A stretch of 37,146 nucleotides of DNA, from contig CASBQE010000404.1 in assembly GCA_949127665.1 (NCBI GenBank), positions 1 through 37,146 on the forward strand, written 5' to 3'. Position 1 is the first letter of the stretch. The number at the start of each line of letters is the position of its first letter. The position numbers were made by a program, and so were the translations under genes. Positions 1-8,252 of this stretch are shown here, piece by piece. This DNA is from Synechococcales cyanobacterium PMM_0083. GTDB taxonomy: Bacteria; Cyanobacteriota; Cyanobacteriia; Leptolyngbyales; Leptolyngbyaceae. The notes beneath the pieces were generated by a model. It was not told where the DNA came from, ran no database searches, and was given only the letters and a program-made list of their open reading frames with translations.

Positions 1-1
1 G

Positions 2-1084
2 TCTGGTAAGCAGAACTATATCCAATTCGTACTGCGTGACGACAATCGTCCATCTGACATTGGCTTCCAAGATGCCATTACCACAGCCGCAGCCTACAAC
101 AATATCAGTGGTGACAGCAGCTATGACTTTAATAGCACTGGTGGTCGTGCTTACCAGGTATCCTTTGACCGTCCCTTCCAGTACAACACTGTTACGAACT
201 CTGAAAGCTTCAATAATACATTGACTTGGGAATACAACATGACTCGTTGGCTAGAGTCCCAAGGCTACGATGTTTCTTACTACTCCAACTTGGATGTTGA
301 TTCCAATCCCTCCCTGCTATATTCCCAAAATACTTTTCTATCGGTTGGTCATGATGAGTACTGGTCTATGAAAATGTTTGATAATGTCGAAAAAGCTCGG
401 GATAATGGCATTAACTTAGCTTTCTTCTCGGCTAACACAGCTTACTGGCAAGTACGAATTGACCCTTCTACTAGTGGACAAGCGAGCCGTGTGATGACTG
501 TCTATAAGGATAGTTCTGGGATTGGCTCAAATCCATCTATCGACCCCATCGCCCAAACGAACCCTGCTGCCGCAACCACCCTATTTCGTAGCTCTGAAGT
601 CAATCGCCCAGAAAATTCACTGTTGGGAGTCGGCTACATTGGGGATTGGGGTGCTAGTAATATCTATAGCGGTCGCGACTTTGTAGTGAGCAATGCCGCT
701 GACCCCTACTATGCCAATACTGGACTCCAAAACGGCGATCGGCTCACTGGTTTGGTAGGTTATGAATGGGATGCTGTGCTGAACAATGGCTTTACCCCAG
801 CAGGGTTGGTCGTATTGTCACAATCCCCCGTTCCTTCTGGTGGGCTGATTCCCTTAGGATTGCTCCCCCCAGGCACGAACGATACCATCTCGAATGCAGT
901 TCGTTATACCGCACCGAGTGGGGCGAAGGTATTCTCAACTGGTTCTATTCAATGGGTATGGGGCCTGGATAGCGATCGGGTTACGAATCCCCGGGTTGAT
1001 ACTCGCGCTCAGCAAATAGCAGTTAATGTCTTTGCTGATATGGGAGCTAAACCTCAAACTCCAGCTAACAACATTGTTGTTTGA
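2..1084 (+). CDS. N,N-dimethylformamidase beta-subunit-like C-terminal domain protein (5' partial)
   Basis: The reading frame is open from base 2 to the TGA at 1082-1084, so about 360 residues of a larger protein are visible and the start lies outside the window; an internal TTG at 221 is not the true start. The stretch FLSVGHDEYWS with its His-Asp-Glu core, followed by a Phe-Phe-Ser-Ala-Asn block, is typical of the domain named after the large subunit of N,N-dimethylformamidase. In cyanobacteria this domain often sits at the end of long, probably exported proteins (family knowledge); Asn/Ser/Thr-rich composition fits that. True amidase activity is not shown, and the real substrate is unknown. 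It precedes the polysaccharide genes, separated from them by a perfect hairpin, so it is probably a separate transcription unit. Confidence 0.7.
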   Translation, partial: SGKQNYIQFVLRDDNRPSDIGFQDAITTAAAYNNISGDSSYDFNSTGGRAYQVSFDRPFQYNTVTNSESFNNTLTWEYNMTRWLESQGYDVSYYSNLDVDSNPSLLYSQNTFLSVGHDEYWSMKMFDNVEKARDNGINLAFFSANTAYWQVRIDPSTSGQASRVMTVYKDSSGIGSNPSIDPIAQTNPAAATTLFRSSEVNRPENSLLGVGYIGDWGASNIYSGRDFVVSNAADPYYANTGLQNGDRLTGLVGYEWDAVLNNGFTPAGLVVLSQSPVPSGGLIPLGLLPPGTNDTISNAVRYTAPSGAKVFSTGSIQWVWGLDSDRVTNPRVDTRAQQIAVNVFADMGAKPQTPANNIVV

Positions 1085-1152
1085 TATATCCAAAAGCTTC
1101 GAGGAAATTTCCCTCTGCCCTTTTCTTTATAGATTCGCATATCACAACACTT

Positions 1153-1190
1153 GGCTACAATAATGAGTTAAATAACTCATTATTGTAGCC
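1153..1190. repeat. Perfect 18-bp inverted repeat (hairpin)
   Basis: GGCTACAATAATGAGTTA at 1153-1170 is followed by AA and then its exact reverse complement at 1173-1190. It lies 68 bases after the upstream stop and 22 bases before the ATG of the first glycosyltransferase. There is no T-run on either side, so it is not a textbook intrinsic terminator; it could act as an RNA stem that ends or processes the upstream transcript, or bind a dimeric protein. Confidence 0.8.
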
Positions 1191-1212
1191 GAGAAAGATT
1201 TACGAAAGAAGA

Positions 1213-2898
1213 ATGATAGAACGATCAAAAGCTCATAAAAATGACAAAAGTGAACTTATGGAAAAATTAGACGACAATGAAATCATGCGTTGGCAAGAAG
1301 AAGGCAGGCAAGTCATACCGCAAAACTTCGCCGAATTTCGCAAACTTTGTACTAAAGCAAAAGAGTTTTTAAAATGCGGCGATTATAGTACGGCAGCTGT
1401 TTACTCAGAAATGGCAGCTTCATATGCAGTTGCTAAGCACTGTGGCCTTTTTGCCAGTTCTGAGCTTGAACATATCCTCCTTGAAATTGGACAAGTAGGC
1501 ATCCAAACTAGAATCAGACTTGAGCCGTCTATAGCCTCCACACCATCGCAGATGCATATCTTACATGTTGCTTCATCCGTAATGGATATTGGTGGACTCT
1601 CCAAAATGCTCTGGCGCTGGATTCAGCAGGATAGCAAGAATGTTCATTCCCTAGTTTTAACTAGACAATCGCCAAATCACAGAGTGCCAAGCATATTAAG
1701 GGAGACCATAGTTAAAGGTGATGGCAGTATACATGTGCTCAATGAAAGTATTGGCAATCTTATATCCTGGTCTAAGCGACTAAGAAAAATTGCTGCTTCT
1801 GCCGATTTAGTTATTCTGCATATACATAATGATGATGTTATTCCAATTCTTGCATTTGCAAATAAGGAGCAGTCTCCACCTATTTTATTCCTAGATCACG
1901 CTGACCATATGTTTTGGTTGGGGACAAGCGTTAGTGATGTAGTAATTAGCCTCCGTGAGTCGGGTATGCACTTGGCTCAGAAACGCAGAAACATTCAGGC
2001 AGAACGCAATGTATTGCTTCCTATTATTTTAGAACCTATTCAAAGATCTCTTTCTCGCATAGAAGCAAAGAGACATCTCGGTATTCCTGAAAGTAGTGTT
2101 GTGCTCCTCTCGATTGCTAGAGGAGTGAAATATCGAACCATGAATGGAGTAAGCTTTGCTGATGCCCATGTAAAGTTACTCAAACAATGTGAACAAGTAA
2201 TTCTTATTATTGTTGGTCTCAACGAACCTGAAGACTGGGTATCAGCGATTAAGCAAACGCAAGGAAGAATCAGAGTAATTGGAGAAACGAACGAAACTGA
2301 CACATATTATCAGGCAGCTGATATTTATGTGGATTCATTTCCTTTTACATCAAATACCTCCCTTCTAGAGGCAGGAAGTTATGGCTTACCTTTAGTTAGT
2401 CGTTATCCATACTCTTCCGATGCTTGCAAAATTCTCGGCACAGATATGCCAGGTTTGGCAGGGCATTTGCTCGAAGTTCAAGATTTAGAGAAATATACAG
2501 AGGTCTTATTACGTCTGATCATAAGTGAGAGTTTTCGCCTTTCGTTAGGAGAATCAACCAGGAAAAAAATTACAGAGATACACACAGGAGCTCATTGGGA
2601 AAAATGCTTATACGATGCTTATGATCGTGCAAGCAATATGCCTAAAATGATGGGATTAGAAAATATAAATGATAAAATTATTGTGGAACAACCAGACGTT
2701 TTTCTGCCGAGTATTTATGGATGGGATATTAATCTCGATTTCTATCTACAATACATGCCGCTCATTCAACGAGTGAAATGCTGGATTAATTTAGGCAAGC
2801 AATATAGGCTGCGAGAACGAATAAATCTTCTATTCCCAGCGTGGCTAAGTACGCATTACGTACGTTTAAAGGCAAGGGTTAAAAACACAATCAGATAA
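1213..2898 (+). CDS. GT4-like (GT-B fold) glycosyltransferase
   Basis: A 561-residue protein. The N-terminal ~110 residues are charged and helical with no clear match. A GT-B pair of Rossmann domains follows: the first has a glycine-rich acceptor-side loop (VMDIGGLSKMLWRW, about residues 118-131), and the second begins near LGIPESSVVLLSIARG (about residue 287). The donor-binding segment ADIYVDSFPFTSNTSLLEAG contains Glu386, the family's second conserved glutamate; the first glutamate of the usual E-x7-E pair is absent or replaced. It is expected to be cytoplasmic and to add a sugar from an activated nucleotide sugar; donor and acceptor cannot be read. The ATG at 1213 has only a weak purine-rich AAGAAG before it; ATG at 1258 is possible. 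Base composition is AT-rich and no HIP1 site is seen. Confidence 0.75.
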   Translation: MIERSKAHKNDKSELMEKLDDNEIMRWQEEGRQVIPQNFAEFRKLCTKAKEFLKCGDYSTAAVYSEMAASYAVAKHCGLFASSELEHILLEIGQVGIQTRIRLEPSIASTPSQMHILHVASSVMDIGGLSKMLWRWIQQDSKNVHSLVLTRQSPNHRVPSILRETIVKGDGSIHVLNESIGNLISWSKRLRKIAASADLVILHIHNDDVIPILAFANKEQSPPILFLDHADHMFWLGTSVSDVVISLRESGMHLAQKRRNIQAERNVLLPIILEPIQRSLSRIEAKRHLGIPESSVVLLSIARGVKYRTMNGVSFADAHVKLLKQCEQVILIIVGLNEPEDWVSAIKQTQGRIRVIGETNETDTYYQAADIYVDSFPFTSNTSLLEAGSYGLPLVSRYPYSSDACKILGTDMPGLAGHLLEVQDLEKYTEVLLRLIISESFRLSLGESTRKKITEIHTGAHWEKCLYDAYDRASNMPKMMGLENINDKIIVEQPDVFLPSIYGWDINLDFYLQYMPLIQRVKCWINLGKQYRLRERINLLFPAWLSTHYVRLKARVKNTIR

Positions 2899-3032
2899 AG
2901 ATGCCAAGCTTTTTAGGTGCTTAAACTGTTTATCATTCAAACTGGGCAAGGTTAAAACGTTAAAGCCTTACACTAAAAGCATCACAGCAAATCGAGTCAC
3001 CCAATCTAAATGCATATCAGCTTATCAAGTTT

Positions 3033-4103
3033 ATGGACACTAACAAATCGACAGCTACCATCAAACAAGAAAAAATATGTGAGCCTGAGCAGAAGAGCGA
3101 ATCTATTACCATCAAACAAGAAAAAATATGTGAGCCTGAGCAAAAGAGCGAATCTATTGTTTTAGTCTGCACTGCTGATGATGCTTATGCTATGCCATTA
3201 GCAGTGACCATTCGTTCTGCACTTGAAAATCTTAAGGGCAATCATGTACTAGATGTATTCATTTTTGATGGAGGTATTAAGAAGGCAAATAAACAAAAAA
3301 TACTTGAATCTCTAAGATCGGAAAAATGTAAAGTTAGCTTCCTATCAGTTCCCGAATCTATAACCCAAAGTATTAAAAAAGAAGTACATAACTATATTGA
3401 AGAAGTGCCGACAGCACTCAAGCATATTTCTGTTGCGGCTTACTATAGATTACTTATTCCAGAGCTTATCCCTCCTCAATTTGAAAAAGTAATTTATTTA
3501 GATTGCGATCTAGTAATCAAGGGTGATCTGGGAGATTTATGGCAAAAAGATATTGGGGAATATTATGTCTTAGCTGTACAAGATGTCATGATACGTGATG
3601 TGTCCAGTTCCTTAGTCCTATTCAATCACCAGGAGATGGGGATTCGTGGCGATTCAAAATATTTTAATTCAGGTGTTTTAGTAATTAACGTCAAAAAATG
3701 GAGGGCTAGTAAATTCAGTTTCCAGGCTATAGAATTTCTCAAAAAAAATCGAAATATTTTGAATTTTCCCGACCAAGATACACTCAATGTATTATTCGCT
3801 GGTCAGTGGGGAGAACTTGACCCTCGATGGAATCTACTTCTACCTCATGCTCTTGCCTACTCTTCTTGGAAGACAAGTCCATTTTCAGAGGATGTTTATA
3901 ATGACTTTATCCAAAATCCTTATATTATTCACTTTTCTTCGGAGTTAAAGCCTTGGAATTCAAGACATCCTTTGTTGAAAGAGCATTTCTTTGAGTATGT
4001 TGATATGACGGCATGGTCAGGGTGGAGATTAACATTTAAGAGGCGTGTTTTGAATGTATTGAAGCGTGAGTTTCGCAAGATGATTAGCAAGTTTGTCAAG
4101 TGA
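3033..4103 (+). CDS. GT8-family glycosyltransferase (LgtC/general stress protein A type)
   Basis: A 356-residue protein. The core starts near residue 43 with VLVCTADDAYAMPLAVTIRS, the usual GT8 opening. The metal-binding D-x-D is Asp157-Cys-Asp159 in YLDCDLVIKGD. Later blocks YFNSGVLVINVKKWR, FPDQDTLNVLF and a C-terminal HFSSELKPW (metal-binding His and the KPW signature) are all family hallmarks, so it should be a retaining transferase using a UDP-sugar such as UDP-galactose or UDP-glucose (family knowledge). Residues 9-42 are a tandem duplication of a 17-residue unit ahead of the catalytic domain, which is odd for this family. No clear ribosome site precedes the ATG. It belongs to the one-direction glycan block; its acceptor is probably the growing lipid-linked glycan (inference). 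Confidence 0.88.
   Translation: MDTNKSTATIKQEKICEPEQKSESITIKQEKICEPEQKSESIVLVCTADDAYAMPLAVTIRSALENLKGNHVLDVFIFDGGIKKANKQKILESLRSEKCKVSFLSVPESITQSIKKEVHNYIEEVPTALKHISVAAYYRLLIPELIPPQFEKVIYLDCDLVIKGDLGDLWQKDIGEYYVLAVQDVMIRDVSSSLVLFNHQEMGIRGDSKYFNSGVLVINVKKWRASKFSFQAIEFLKKNRNILNFPDQDTLNVLFAGQWGELDPRWNLLLPHALAYSSWKTSPFSEDVYNDFIQNPYIIHFSSELKPWNSRHPLLKEHFFEYVDMTAWSGWRLTFKRRVLNVLKREFRKMISKFVK
3057..3158 (+). repeat. Two tandem 51-bp direct repeats inside the GT8 gene
   Basis: Unit 1 is 3057-3107 and unit 2 is 3108-3158. They differ at one base that I can see (CAGAAGAGC versus CAAAAGAGC), a silent change. Each encodes the same 17 residues, TIKQEKICEPEQKSESI, so the duplication keeps the frame and looks recent. 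Confidence 0.9.
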
Positions 4104-4235
4104 AAATGGATTTAGAAAACTAACATATGTGGATAACGCACGATCCATAGACTGTAGAGATCGCTAATCGATGCTTATATATTTAGCCTAATTGACAAGT
4201 CTCAAGAAGTTATTTTCGATTCAGGTGTTTCATTA

Positions 4236-6029
4236 ATGGCTCATTTTTTACCTAAGCTTCTGTACCTTACGAAGGGGCATCACAAATCACTGATAGGGAT
4301 GCTCTGTCTGTTTCTCTTTATTTCTGGCTTGGAATTGCTTGGAACCGGGATGATTGGTCCGTTTATCGCTATTGCTACTAATCCAGACTTGATTGAAAGC
4401 AATACCTCGATTAATTCAATCTACCAATATTCAACTCTTAAGTCCAAGGATCAATTCTTGCTTCTCTTGGGGCTTGTAGTTATTACGGCGTTCTTTCTGA
4501 AAGCATTTTTTGCTTTTAATGCTCAACTGGCGGTTTTCAAGTTTGGCTTTAACTTGAAAGGTGAACTATCCAGAAAGCTGATGAAGGCTTATCTTGCAGC
4601 CCCTTATAGCTTTCATCTACGGATTAATTCAGCAACACTCATTCAGAATATTATCGGTACTACGGATAACGTGTGTCTTGGTGTCGTGATGCCGCTCTTA
4701 ACATCGATCTGCAATTCAGTAGTTGTCCTGGCATTGATATTCCTATTGATTAAAACTGATGTGATGGCTTTGCTCCTGATTTCAATGCTCTTGTTCGTTG
4801 TCTTTGGGCTATTGAAATTAACAAGAGATCGCTTAGATCGGTGGGGTAGAGATGGGTGGAAGGCTTCTAGTGAGATGATTCGCGTGCTAAATCATGGCTT
4901 AGGCGGGTTTAAAGAGACTCGTGTATTGGGTTGCGAATCCTATTTTGAAAACCAGATGGAGGAGCAGACGAGAAAATATGCTGTAAATCTAAGCCTAGCT
5001 CAGGGATATGGTAATCTTCCCCGCTTTGCGATCGAAGCAGTCATGATCAGCTTTTTGATTGGTTTTACTCTTGTATTTATTAGTTTAAATCGAGGCGAAT
5101 CACGAAGCCTAACTGCCGTTCTAGGAATTTTTGCCCTCGCCTCAATCCGTCTGCTGCCGGCAGTCGGAAATTTAGTTTCTGGCATGAATACGGTTAGAAC
5201 TAATACCTTTGCCGTCGATCAACTGTTTTCTGACTTTAAGGAACTAGAGAAGGAGCAGCTTACTCCTAGGTTTGCTTCTATTCATCTCCCCGCAGACTTA
5301 TCACCTAGCCAAAATAATCTGATTACGTCCTTCACACATGAAATCGTTTTAGACAGAATTCTCTTTCAATATCCAAACAGCACAAAAACTGCACTCGATG
5401 AGATTTCTTTAACGATTTATAAGGGTCAATCGATTGGACTGATTGGCAAATCTGGTGCTGGTAAGACTACGTTGGTTGATGTGCTTCTGGGTCTTTTTAC
5501 GCCTCAATCTGGAGATATTAAAGTTGATGGGGTCTCAGCCTATAACAATTTGCGTGTCTGGCAGAACATGCTTGGTTATGTCCCCCAGTCTATCTTTTTG
5601 ATCGACGACACTTTGGAGCGGAATATTGCATTTGGGGTTCCGGATCACTTGATTGATCCAGATCGATTGAGTAGGGCAATTGAAATGGCTCAACTGAGTG
5701 GAGTAGTTGAGCAACTTCCAGGTGGTATCAAAACAGTTGTTGGGGAGCGAGGAGTTTTATTATCGGGCGGACAACGTCAACGAGTTGGGATTGCGCGTGT
5801 GCTTTACCACGAACGAGAAATTTTAGTTTTTGATGAAGCAACGGCTGCTTTGGATACTGAAACGGAGCATCTTGTAACGGAAGCGACTAAAGCCTTGAGC
5901 GGCACTAAAACCATTATTATTATTGCTCATCGCCTTTCAACGATCGAGCATTGCGATCGCATTTATCAACTTGAGCAGGGTCAAATTCTCAAATCAGGTA
6001 GTTATCAGGAAGTTGTTCTGGGTCAATAA
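4236..6029 (+). CDS. ABC exporter, fused membrane and ATPase domains (PglK/MsbA-type lipid-linked glycan flippase candidate)
   Basis: A 597-residue half-transporter. Residues ~18-325 hold about six membrane segments. The ATPase domain has Walker A GKSGAGKT around 404-412, Q-loop Gln451 (GYVPQ), signature LSGGQ at 509-513, Walker B ending at Asp533-Glu534 (LVFDEA), D-loop, and switch His565 (IIAHRLSTI). All catalytic residues are present, so it should be active as a homodimer. In this setting the best role is moving a lipid-linked oligosaccharide across the plasma membrane, as PglK does in Campylobacter (inference from context); lipid or peptide export cannot be excluded. The gene carries a HIP1 octamer at 5953-5960, unlike its immediate neighbours. 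No obvious ribosome site precedes the ATG at 4236. Confidence 0.9.
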   Translation: MAHFLPKLLYLTKGHHKSLIGMLCLFLFISGLELLGTGMIGPFIAIATNPDLIESNTSINSIYQYSTLKSKDQFLLLLGLVVITAFFLKAFFAFNAQLAVFKFGFNLKGELSRKLMKAYLAAPYSFHLRINSATLIQNIIGTTDNVCLGVVMPLLTSICNSVVVLALIFLLIKTDVMALLLISMLLFVVFGLLKLTRDRLDRWGRDGWKASSEMIRVLNHGLGGFKETRVLGCESYFENQMEEQTRKYAVNLSLAQGYGNLPRFAIEAVMISFLIGFTLVFISLNRGESRSLTAVLGIFALASIRLLPAVGNLVSGMNTVRTNTFAVDQLFSDFKELEKEQLTPRFASIHLPADLSPSQNNLITSFTHEIVLDRILFQYPNSTKTALDEISLTIYKGQSIGLIGKSGAGKTTLVDVLLGLFTPQSGDIKVDGVSAYNNLRVWQNMLGYVPQSIFLIDDTLERNIAFGVPDHLIDPDRLSRAIEMAQLSGVVEQLPGGIKTVVGERGVLLSGGQRQRVGIARVLYHEREILVFDEATAALDTETEHLVTEATKALSGTKTIIIIAHRLSTIEHCDRIYQLEQGQILKSGSYQEVVLGQ

Positions 6030-6078
6030 CAATGCTTAGCTACTGTCATAATCAACGATGTGAGAGGGAAATTAGTTT

Positions 6079-7233
6079 ATGAGAGTTGCCTATGTTACTC
6101 CTTTTGATGCAAGAACTTTAAGCGTTCCAAACAACTGGTCTGGAACTGGCTACTACATTGCCCAATCTATAAAAGACCAATCAGTCTCTTTCGATTACAT
6201 TGGTCCACTCGAAGATAAACTTCCACTTAAATTTCTTAGTGGATTTAAGAGCCGTTACTATAAACTTTTTAGAAAAAACTATATAAGATATATTGAGCCT
6301 TTAGTCTTGCAAGATTACGGAAGACAGATAGCTGAAAAGATTCAGGGTAATCCTGTTGATATAGTTTTTAGCGCAGCCAGTGATTCCATTGCCTACCTTG
6401 AATGCGACCAGCCGATCGTTTTTTGGGCAGATGCAACGTTTGCTAACTTAATAGATTTTTATCCTGCATATAGTAATCTCTGTAAAGAATCGCTTAAAAC
6501 TGCCCACCGAATTCAAAGCATTAGTCTAGAAAAGTCTAAGTTAGCAATATATTCTTCCGAGTGGGCTGCTCAAACTGCTATCAATTATTACAATGCCGAT
6601 CCTACAAAGGTCAAAGTTGTGCCTTTTGGAGCCAATATTGAAATCAAGAAAGGTATCAACGAAGTTAAAGCTTCTATTGAAGCAAGACCAAATGATAAGT
6701 GCAAGCTTTTATTTTTAGGCGTTGATTGGTTCCGTAAGGGAGGAGATGTTGCACTCAGGGTTTCTGAAGAACTTAATAATTTGGGACTAGATACGGAATT
6801 AACAGTTGTTGGCTGTCAACCAGTCATAGAAGGCACTGTGCCCAACTTTGTTAAACCTTTAGGCTTTATCAGCAAGTCTACCACTGCTGGAAAGGATAAA
6901 ATTAACCAAATCATTGCAGAGTCTCACTTTCTAATTCTACCTTCGCGAGCAGAATGTTACGGGGTTGTTTTTTGCGAAGCAAATTCATTAGGAGTTCCTT
7001 GTATTTCTAGAAGAGTTGGTGGAATTCCAACAATTATCAAAGATGATTTGAATGGCAAACTATTTGATAAGGATGCTGCTCCTATTGAGTATTGCGAGTA
7101 CATATATAACGCATTTACAAATTACGCTCGGTACAAAGAGCTGGCGCTCTCTGCTTTTAATGAATATGAATCATGTTTGAATTGGCGAGTATCTGGCAAC
7201 AAAGTTAAAGAATTGCTAATGTCAATTGTATGA
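6079..7233 (+). CDS. GT4-family glycosyltransferase
   Basis: A 384-residue GT-B enzyme. The N-terminus MRVAYVTPFDARTLSV with the glycine motif WSGTGYYIAQS is the acceptor-side opening. The hinge region YSSEWAAQTAINYY and VKVVPFGANI is typical of GT4. The donor site carries the E-x7-E pair, Glu292 and Glu300 (SRAECYGVVFCEA), followed by VGGIPTII. It therefore transfers a sugar from a nucleotide donor with retention of configuration (family knowledge); the specific sugar is unknown. A GAGGG ribosome site lies 10 bases before the ATG. It starts 49 bases after the ABC exporter and is followed 22 bases later by the fucosyltransferase, so these three are probably co-transcribed. Confidence 0.85.
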   Translation: MRVAYVTPFDARTLSVPNNWSGTGYYIAQSIKDQSVSFDYIGPLEDKLPLKFLSGFKSRYYKLFRKNYIRYIEPLVLQDYGRQIAEKIQGNPVDIVFSAASDSIAYLECDQPIVFWADATFANLIDFYPAYSNLCKESLKTAHRIQSISLEKSKLAIYSSEWAAQTAINYYNADPTKVKVVPFGANIEIKKGINEVKASIEARPNDKCKLLFLGVDWFRKGGDVALRVSEELNNLGLDTELTVVGCQPVIEGTVPNFVKPLGFISKSTTAGKDKINQIIAESHFLILPSRAECYGVVFCEANSLGVPCISRRVGGIPTIIKDDLNGKLFDKDAAPIEYCEYIYNAFTNYARYKELALSAFNEYESCLNWRVSGNKVKELLMSIV

Positions 7234-7255
7234 ACTAAAGATGTAGGAGAAGTTC

Positions 7256-8170
7256 TTGAGTGAAACCATGATAAATGATAGTAAAAGCAAAAAAATGAAA
7301 CGCTCTACAATAACCTTCATGAGGTTGCAAGGAAGGCTAGGCAATCAGTTGTTTCAACTGGCCTTGGCTTTGAATATTTCGCAGGAATTGGGGGTTCAAG
7401 TTTTACTAGAGGATTATGTAGCTACAAGCAAAGGATTTGAAAGATTCTTGTTTAAGGAACTAGCTGTATTTGATTATTTTCAATATTGCTCTCAGCTAGA
7501 CTCACTCATGGTTAGGGTGCTCCATCATCCTACAATTAAAAAGTTCTACCGCCCAGACAACCTATTTGTAGAGGGGGAGAGCGGTGATTATGAAATGGTT
7601 TTGGCACGACCGTATAAATTCTATACTGGTTTTTTTCAGTCACCCAAACTTTTCGCGGACAGAGATATCATCCTTAAAGCTTTCTCTTTAAAGGATGAAT
7701 TCATATGTGAACCGCTTTCGAAGCTTTTGCATTTAGCTGAGGAAACAGAGTGCCTTGCAGTTAGCGTCAGAAGAGGTGATTTTTTAGGATTATCGCACTT
7801 GGGAGCTTGTTCAGATGGATATTATCTTAACGCAATAGCCCTTATTCAAGGGAAACAGTCTGTTGAGCGCATCTTTGTTTTTTCCGACGATATTGATTAT
7901 TGTCGTGATTTGCTAGCTCCGCTCAATTGTCAAGTTGTTTATGTAGAGGGATTTACACCCGCAAAATCTTTGCAATTGATGAGTCGGTGTAATCACTTTG
8001 TAATTGCGAATAGCACATTTAGCTGGTGGGGAGCTTGGTTATCGGAGTATAAGGATAAGCTGGTAATAGTTCCAGATCCTTGGAATGATCGAGCAGAAAT
8101 CTCACCTGACTTCCTCCCAACTGATTGGATTACCTTACCCAAGTATGCCATTCTCAATACTCTGGAATAA
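7256..8170 (+). CDS. GT11-family alpha-1,2-fucosyltransferase-like protein
   Basis: A 304-residue protein with the three diagnostic GT11 blocks: QGRLGNQLFQLALAL near residues 25-39, VRRGD at 171-175 (the GDP-fucose-binding arginine motif), and NSTFSWWGAWLS at 252-263, plus FVFSDDIDYC between them. Family members are inverting alpha-1,2-fucosyltransferases that use GDP-L-fucose and usually add it to a galactose. The donor is made by gmd and fcl at 19723-21792, which strongly supports the assignment. I chose TTG at 7256 because AGGAG at 7245-7249 sits 6 bases before it; the next in-frame ATG at 7268 would place that site 18 bases away. Which residue on the glycan is fucosylated cannot be told. 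Confidence 0.88.
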   Translation: MSETMINDSKSKKMKRSTITFMRLQGRLGNQLFQLALALNISQELGVQVLLEDYVATSKGFERFLFKELAVFDYFQYCSQLDSLMVRVLHHPTIKKFYRPDNLFVEGESGDYEMVLARPYKFYTGFFQSPKLFADRDIILKAFSLKDEFICEPLSKLLHLAEETECLAVSVRRGDFLGLSHLGACSDGYYLNAIALIQGKQSVERIFVFSDDIDYCRDLLAPLNCQVVYVEGFTPAKSLQLMSRCNHFVIANSTFSWWGAWLSEYKDKLVIVPDPWNDRAEISPDFLPTDWITLPKYAILNTLE

Positions 8171-8252
8171 AAGGGAGATTAGCTCACAGATATATTTGAA
8201 GAGAAGGCAATGAGAAGCTTTAGATTCGTTCATTTCACAAAAGGAAAGAGAA

